Source: Notospermus geniculatus (Eukaryota; Nemertea; Pilidiophora; Heteronemertea; Lineidae). From it: DNA of 64,000 nt. Within the stretch, counting starts at the first letter, position 1; every line of letters begins with the position of its first letter. Positions 57,407 to 64,000 of this stretch are shown here, piece after piece. The stretch covers positions 50,458-114,457 of the forward strand of contig NMRB01001406.1 in assembly GCA_002633025.1 (NCBI GenBank). Direction: 5' to 3'. The translations under genes and the position numbers were made by a program. The notes under the pieces are model-generated. The model was given only the letters and a program-made list of their open reading frames with translations. It searched no databases and was not told the DNA's origin.

Positions 57407-59676
57407 GCCTAGTTGTATATCTATACGGATTCAATAAACATTTGTAATTTGTAATTTGTACCTTTTGTTTTTCTATACATTCTCAGTGAAGTGTGTCAGG
57501 ACCGGTGATCCCCTAAGTATCGAACCACAAGAATCTGTGATCTGACCATAGGAGGATGACATGTATGTATGACGTGCACTGCATCAGTGCATCAATGGCA
57601 ATGCACTGTCGTTTCTGCAAAACTGCAGTCTGCATCCATGGATTCATGGAAAATTTTAGTTCTAGGGGGCCTAACTATGCAGCCAACAACATCAGTTGAC
57701 TACATCAGCATTATATCTGAATGTTTTCACCTCAAACGTCAAATTACCTCTGAAGAAGCTCTTCCAATGCGAACTATTGCATCATATTGCGCCCAGAAAA
57801 TCAGACATCCACCTGTTTCAATGCACCGCGCTTCACCGAATGCCAAGAGTGGTATCACCATCCAGTGCCGACAGTCTTGTGCTACGACGCACAAATAGTT
57901 CTCAATATAAAACAAATTTTCTGAGAAAATACACACAAACGATGACTTTATTTGACACATCATATGGTAATATTTAATAAAGTTGAATGATACAAGGAAT
58001 TAGAACATGACGCCTTTTGTTCCTGTTGTTTCAAATTCGTCAAGTGCACGCGAATGAATACCAGGTGGAATTTGCCCAATGACGTCATCACCTCAGTCCT
58101 ATGGTTAGTGGAATCAGTAGATTTCGTGATTTCTCATTCTGATATGCAAATTAGATGAATCCAGCCGTTCATTCTCACTCATGCGAAAATAGGCGATTCG
58201 TACTAAATTTATATATTTCATTTACTTGCACAGAGCCTATATTTGTCACACAAAATATATTTTGTTGTAATATATGATTTTTCATTTACTAATGGTGATT
58301 TAATTGTGTACATACACACTTCTGTGTTCAGTTGATCTCCTCCAGATGACGCGTTTTGTTTAGACTGGTTCCAATCTTTGCCGCTGTGCTACAGCGTGGG
58401 TACATGGTGTCAGAACAAAGTTTTATGAGTTTTGGTGCAGAGATTACTCCGCGGATCAAAAAACGTCACTGATCAGAGGTCTCGCGTCTGGGGTTCTGTA
58501 GCTAAGCTAACACTTAGCAACAGGCGGCAAAAAAAATTCTGGGCATTCAAATGTTGGACTGAGAACTATGGTAGTTAATTTAGGTGATCGGTAGATCCCA
58601 ATATCTGTTTCCTCATTATCATATGCAAATTAAGCGTTAAACTTCGGCCTATCTACAGTAATACAATGAACAAGAAAACAAACACAAATGTGTTTTTATA
58701 TTAAAAGTTTTATTTTAATACAACCAATAGTTAAACAGCTATTTATTTTAGGAGTCGACAATGTCATGCCTTGAAAAATTGTTCACTTCATCAGTGCATA
58801 GGGTGTTGCCCAGAACATGACGTACATGCATGTGCTGAAAATGAGAAAACCGACAAGTCCATAGTGAACTGTTCATTAAGCCACACATGCAGGCAACCAG
58901 TTCGCCAAATTGTCGGCATTTCCAAAGTCCCTGGGAAAATGGTTGGACAATAGCACTGTTGTAATGGAATTACATTATTTCTGAAAAGTTTTTCGAATAT
59001 CAGGCAATACAGATGGATTTTTCGAACACCAATTAATATTGTGCAGAACTGGAAACACTGCACAGATTTAATGTACCCTAGTAGGTAACCTCTGGCAGAC
59101 CATAAAATCTCAAAGCAGGCACATCTGACCTTCATCTCCATCAGAAAATGTACAAGTCAAATTGGCAAGGGCTTAATTCAAAGGAATGAAACATGTCATA
59201 TGACTTCTGTCATGCTGTATTAGAATAGGTGAAAACAAACCCCACAATTAACAGCATATCCCCACAAAATGTTGCCCAACATAGCAATGATGAAACGTAT
59301 AGTTTGATACTTGAATCTACTGGTACAGATTTGAAACTACACATGTACAGTAGTAAAGTAAATTTGAGATTAAATCCAATATCACACCTCAATACTGGAC
59401 AAGAGCATGTTCTCTTAATATAACTGCTCATAATCTAGCATTTTCGAGGCAAATGTCTTCTCCAGTTTGTTCCACTCTGAGAGCTCAAACGCACAACTCG
59501 TACATAAAACTAGTCTTATCATAAGATCCATCGCAAAATGAGAATATACCCCTGGTGCTATGACACGCAGATAAAACTGAAAGCCCAGTTTTTACACCTT
59601 ACACACCAGAACTAGACTGCTTCTATTGGTTCAATGATGGCATTTATTAAACCATGATTGGTCTGGAAGCAAATTT
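57407..59676. other. No gene recognised
   Basis: No splice-bounded exon with a recognisable product. A palindromic tgacgtca (CRE type) lies near 58080. A minus-strand AATAAA lies near 58712, which could end a long 3' UTR of a gene right of the window. This is weak inference. Confidence 0.4.
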
Positions 59677-59791
59677 CAAGATGGCCAACAGAGCAACCAT
59701 ATTCCAAGATGGCCGACAGAGCCGCCATATTCCAAGATGGCCGACACAGCAGCCATATTCCAAGATGGCCAATAGAGCAGCCATATTCCAT
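59677..59791. repeat. Tandem repeat, 28-bp unit, four copies, with AAGATGGCC cores
   Basis: The unit is close to caagatggccgacagagcag followed by ccatattc, and the copies differ at a few bases. Each unit carries an AAGATGGCC core similar to the YY1 site (AANATGGC). The open frames across it arise from the repeat. Confidence 0.85.
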
Positions 59792-61068
59792 AAGCAGCAG
59801 CACTGGTTACGTTATTCCAAACCAATCTTCTCTTTCAGACTGATGTGTAATGCGACAAAATTCCATCAACAGAGACCCTCTCCACCAAGGACATCAACTT
59901 TAATCCATTAGTGGTCGTTTTTGAGCTCTACATATCAGGGCACATTTCAATCACTATCAGCTTATTCTGCCACAATCTTCAACCCAGAGGCTCCCTCATA
60001 TGCAATTTTTTCACCACCCATTCATCTTCAATGGGTATCAAAACCCCCGACATGCCCTCAGAAAGAAAATGCCTCCAAATGTTTATCACAGTGACCCTAT
60101 ATAAAAACACTGAGTCACTTCAAGCACTATCAAAAACACACATAACAAAAATAAAACTATACAAAATCAACTTCGTTACTATTGAACACCAAAGTTGATA
60201 AGTCTAAAATTACAGAAGTATTGTGTTGTGCAAGTATATGTATTTACATTTGTACAATTATTCACATATCTACTAATTAATCTGAGAAACCAAGCATGCA
60301 GGGATCACGGGGACTGAGACCCTTAAAATACAGAGTAATTCACATAAAGGGTCAGATCTAGGGGAGAAGACAACAAGGAAAACACGTAATTGCTTCATAC
60401 AGAGACAGCACCGGGTATCGTGTGAATGTTTCGTACCCGCTAATCATTTCCTGAGCTTGATACATCACTTTTCGTTTTGGCTTTCTTCTATGAAATTTCT
60501 AATTTCTCACTGCTGAATGAAATCCTGCATGTATGACAGATCATGAAAAGGCGATAGTTGTGAAACACGTCATTAAGTGACCAGACTTCACATCAGCACC
60601 TGAAATATTACGGTAGTTAAAACACAGACTTCTACTCAGAAATTTCTTAGGAGGAAGCCTGTTTTAAGCTAGGAAAACCCAAGTACCAGAAAAAGTTTTA
60701 CACTTATGAACTTTCTCTACCCAGGTCTAATACTGTATGAAATGAATCTTCGCCCACTGAATCCATTTTCACAAACCTTTACATTTTTAAACTCGGACTC
60801 AAAACTTTCCTGAAGAATATAAATCTCATCCAATATCTGCCTTTCCTTTGACTTTTTGATATGAAATTTTCACCTGACATTACTCACTACAAGTTGCCAA
60901 GTTATGACCATGCATTGACTGAATCACCTACTAACTCAAGACTACAGTTATCCCAACATCTCAGACTACACTGAATGGCACACAAAAAATTCGTACATAT
61001 TTCAATAGTTTATAAATTTCACCTAAGATTTTAGCACATGCAAAAATCATTCAGTAACTGTGCTGCTT
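59792..61068. other. No gene recognised
   Basis: AT-rich single-copy-looking sequence with many short frames and no convincing exon or RNA. Possibly an untranslated region or intergenic. Confidence 0.4.
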
Positions 61069-61467
61069 TAGGGGCTGTTCACAATTTTCAACATTTTCAC
61101 AAGCGTACAAAACATACTCTTTTTAGAGACCCCCCTCCCCCCCAAAGCATACAAAAAATTTTGGTTTTCACGAAAGCTGTTTATCACACTATAAATTGAG
61201 TTAAAAGCCATGTGTACAATGGGTGCATTGGTAGCCGCCATTGTCCAAACTTTGAGCAAGTAGGCAGTCTCGAGCAATAGAAAGACTCATTCAGCATCGT
61301 GCAAAAAAACAGTAGGAGCGAGACTTATGCCGTGAAATATACAGGGTGTTTCAAACTAAAGACCGACATTTTTTAGTTTTAAAAAGCGTACACCGACCCC
61401 AGACTCCCCTCCCCCAGCGTACGGTTTGTACGCTTGTGAAAATGTTGAAAATTGTGAACGACCCCTT
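61069..61467. mobile_element. MITE, about 400 bp with about 42-bp terminal inverted repeats
   Basis: Left end ggggctgttcacaattttca, continuing to cattttcacaagcgtacaaa. The right end (61425-61467) is its near-exact complement, ending gtgaacgacccctt. Beside each arm inside the element are C-rich runs (acccccctcccccccaaagc and agactcccctcccccagcgt) that are oriented the same way. No coding content. Confidence 0.8.
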
Positions 61468-64000
61468 ATCTGATCATATGAAACACAAATACAGTCGACC
61501 AAAGATATGGACAATTATTTGATGTCAAGGACATTAGATAATAGATAACTTATATTATTATTAAAACTCACAAAGGACAGAATAATAAGTTGTTAGTAAT
61601 TATTTACAGGTATTGGTTAGTTAACGTCAATTTAATGTCCACAACTAGAAGAAAGAGATAAACACCATTAAAATGTCACGTGAACGTAATCCAACAGAGA
61701 CGACTGACGACGCACAAAAATCCCAGCAGAGTGCAAGTATTATCTTTCAGTCACGATATTACTAATATCGAGTTTCAAATTGACAGGACTTTTGGGATAT
61801 CACCATGGTCTTTGCTGCAAAAAGTGTTTTATTAAACTTGCAACGCTGACACAGAACACCTGAAATCGTGAAAATGACAATGACTGGGGGAAGTGACATC
61901 ACCACAAATCACATGGCGGTGTATGGTAATATGTGCGGTACGAGGCCATCACCAAGAGACGTGATGTGGAGTAACACAGTACAAGGCATAACGAGGTCAC
62001 TGCCAATACACATTCTGGTTATGTTTGAGATAATCAGAGAAATGAGGTCAATCATATAATCTCAAATTTACTCGACATGACAGACTTTGAAACAACACAC
62101 TTTACAACCTCCCTTAATTGACAGGTGAATCCCAAAACCTGTTCACTTTAGGAATCCAGACAGTGGAAATCACCCGACCTAAAACACAACCAAAGCTTGC
62201 CAAATTTGGCACTCTACTTACAAATGACGATGTGTCAGTATTTTTCAGTTTTTTTCACATTTTGTGGTTTTTGTCACTGGCCGACAGCGTACACGTATTT
62301 ACCTGAGGAAGTAAAAGCGCCAGGTACTTGATCTCTGTGGCAACGTAGACTTGCCAAACTCACATACAACATGCAACTCATGTGCATCATTTCACAGAAA
62401 GCATTATGCAAAAGGCAACACAATAACACAGGTCACTTTTACGATGTTATACAAAATAAAATGCTGTTGGAGAAAAGCCCACCCAGTCTCAAGCAACTTT
62501 ACCTCCGGATTTTTTCAGTCTTGGAAATGAAGCAGAGACTGAACTTGCATGAAAGACTATGACACAACTCATTGTGTGATACTATTTTGAAGGTTGCATA
62601 AAAATATAGACACGAAGCTTTGTTCCGTAACCTTGAAATGTTTGCAGTTCAAAAAGTTATCATCTGGCTACAGGATGTTCCAATAAAGTATCCCAGGAGA
62701 GTGTAAATTCTATTGTTTTCTCTTGCTGATCATGACATTTTGTTTGGAGCTCCCAGCCAGGACCTCTATTGAACAGCAAACATACAAGTCATGGACTAGT
62801 CAGCCCCATGTTATCACAACAAATATACCAGTCAGCAACTGCAATGGATGTGCACCACAGTCGGCCTTCGTAATAGGCATAGCTAGTCAAATGTGCGACA
62901 AGTAGATGTTGAAACCAATCTCGTAAATACCCAATGCTGACTCTTCCGTGATGTATCTACCAATTTCCTCAACTGCACTGGGTGATTTTTCAAGTTGGTA
63001 TAAACATCTGAAACGGACTTGGAACCCCAAGTTTCAGCACACAAATGTGATATTCTGGACATTTCTCTAAGGATCTTCAACTCTCCATTCATCCCCCAAG
63101 CTCCAGCCCTGCCCAAGTGCAAAGTCACTGCTCAATGTGAGTTTTCTCCCATGAATTGGCTCTCTAAGTCGGAAGGAAACCAACAACGGTGAAATGCCCA
63201 TTGAGAGCAACGAGAAAACTTTTACATGCAGTGGCACCTATCATATGAAAACTGGTCAGTCCTCCAAACACTCATTTTGGAGAATACCTGTCGTACCCCA
63301 ATACAGCAGGCTGATCACCGGTGCTCCCAGATTAAAACTTACTGTAGCAGTAACGAGATCTTTTCCTACGATATGCTGAACATCACCAAATCACAGTCGA
63401 CACATCAAATCCTATCATTGATTCAAAGAAAGTTATATGTGCGGAACAGCTAGACATCAAATCACCACCCTCAAAAATAGAACTTCCCCTTCAATTCTCA
63501 CTAATTTTCTTATGACATCACTGGACATAATACTTTAGTCATCTGGACGAAGAGGAACCCCAAATATTTACAATATTCCAAGTTATTTTTGGAGGACAAC
63601 ATAAGTGTTACCATTGTGACGACTGACAGACTGGAAGCAGAAGGAGAGTTGGTTTTAAAGGTGCTGCTGTCCCTCCTCACAAAGGGGACATAAGTATTGC
63701 CATAGTTTTAATGCACCCTCCAGGAAAGGAGGCCGAAAAACACCTCCCTAGACTGGATCTATCGGTGCCCATATCCACAATCGTACACGCGTGTGAATCC
63801 CCACTGAATTACTGTAGTTATTTCAATGAACTTTACACAAAGAGAAAACGCCAAAATAGCAAACTTTTCCAATTATGAACGCAGGCATGATGAATGATTG
63901 AAATCGACTGATTGAAATCTCTAGATTCAAATGCAAACATGTTGTCTCTGACATTTGAAGCCAGGACGTCAACAGGATGCCATCGGAAAGAACGGCGAAA
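61468..64000. other. No gene recognised
   Basis: Short frames on both strands, none with family similarity that I can see. The minus-strand frame 62883-63128 (81 codons) was inspected and has no recognisable motif. Confidence 0.4.

Noticed and set aside
59658-59911. Open frames across 28-bp repeats (KMANRAxIFQ-like)
   Set aside because: Generated by the repeat unit, which is not a multiple of three, so that several frames stay open.
62883-63128. Minus-strand 81-codon frame
   Set aside because: No recognisable motif, no flanking splice signals that make a gene model, and similar frames are expected by chance.
1-64000. CRISPR arrays, operons, bacterial-type promoters
   Set aside because: The window is animal nuclear DNA. 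The direct repeats found are minisatellites, and no spacer-repeat pattern was seen.

Overview
The window is animal (metazoan) nuclear DNA. It contains intron-rich genes with GT-AG splicing and mostly short exons, tRNA-derived SINE fragments, many different fold-back (MITE-like) elements, and frequent AGGCCTA strings. These cues, together with paired near-identical blocks that look like unmerged haplotypes, suggest a highly polymorphic marine invertebrate, perhaps an echinoderm or other invertebrate deuterostome. I cannot fix the species. Genes were rebuilt by hand by joining exons on phase and splice sites, because single open reading frames here are only exon-sized.

Layout. (1) 1-15074, minus strand: a ceramide synthase (CERS). 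Exons 1-7 lie at 9658-15074. They are followed by three different versions of exon 8 (7878-8034, 2882-3041, 399-555), each with its own acceptor, donor and matching phase. The shared C-terminal exon seems to lie beyond the left edge. (2) 15521-17985, plus strand: STK16 kinase, complete in seven exons and head-to-head with CERS. (3) 19545-21333, minus: COQ10, complete in five exons. (4) 21432-27495, plus: an MLLT10/MLLT6 (AF10/AF17) homologue, head-to-head with COQ10, with its first exons lost at a one-base N and one exon pair duplicated. (5) 32845-50301, minus: a coiled-coil protein recognisable as a C10orf67 homologue. Its exons 8-13 sit in a 7.7-7.8 kb tandem duplication (29426-44942), and its exons 3-4 plus a candidate 6-nt microexon sit in a second, 1.3 kb duplication (46611-49250). 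(6) 51281-56210, minus: EIF2AK1 (HRI, eIF2-alpha kinase), complete in twelve exons. (7) 56211-64000: no recognisable exon, only fold-back elements and tandem repeats; possibly the 3' UTR of a gene to the right.

The genes are unrelated housekeeping or regulatory genes (sphingolipid synthesis, Golgi/secretory kinase, coenzyme Q function, chromatin reader, coiled-coil protein, stress kinase) and not one pathway. The most interesting signal is the exon-8 array in CERS. This exon encodes the loop and last membrane helix that in mammalian ceramide synthases help set acyl-CoA chain-length choice, so one gene could yield enzymes with different chain preference through mutually exclusive splicing. A second layer is assembly structure: two of the five isolated N bases begin a repeated block exactly, and the large duplications look like allelic copies. 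One copy carries a 277-bp solo LTR whose empty site is preserved in the other copy.
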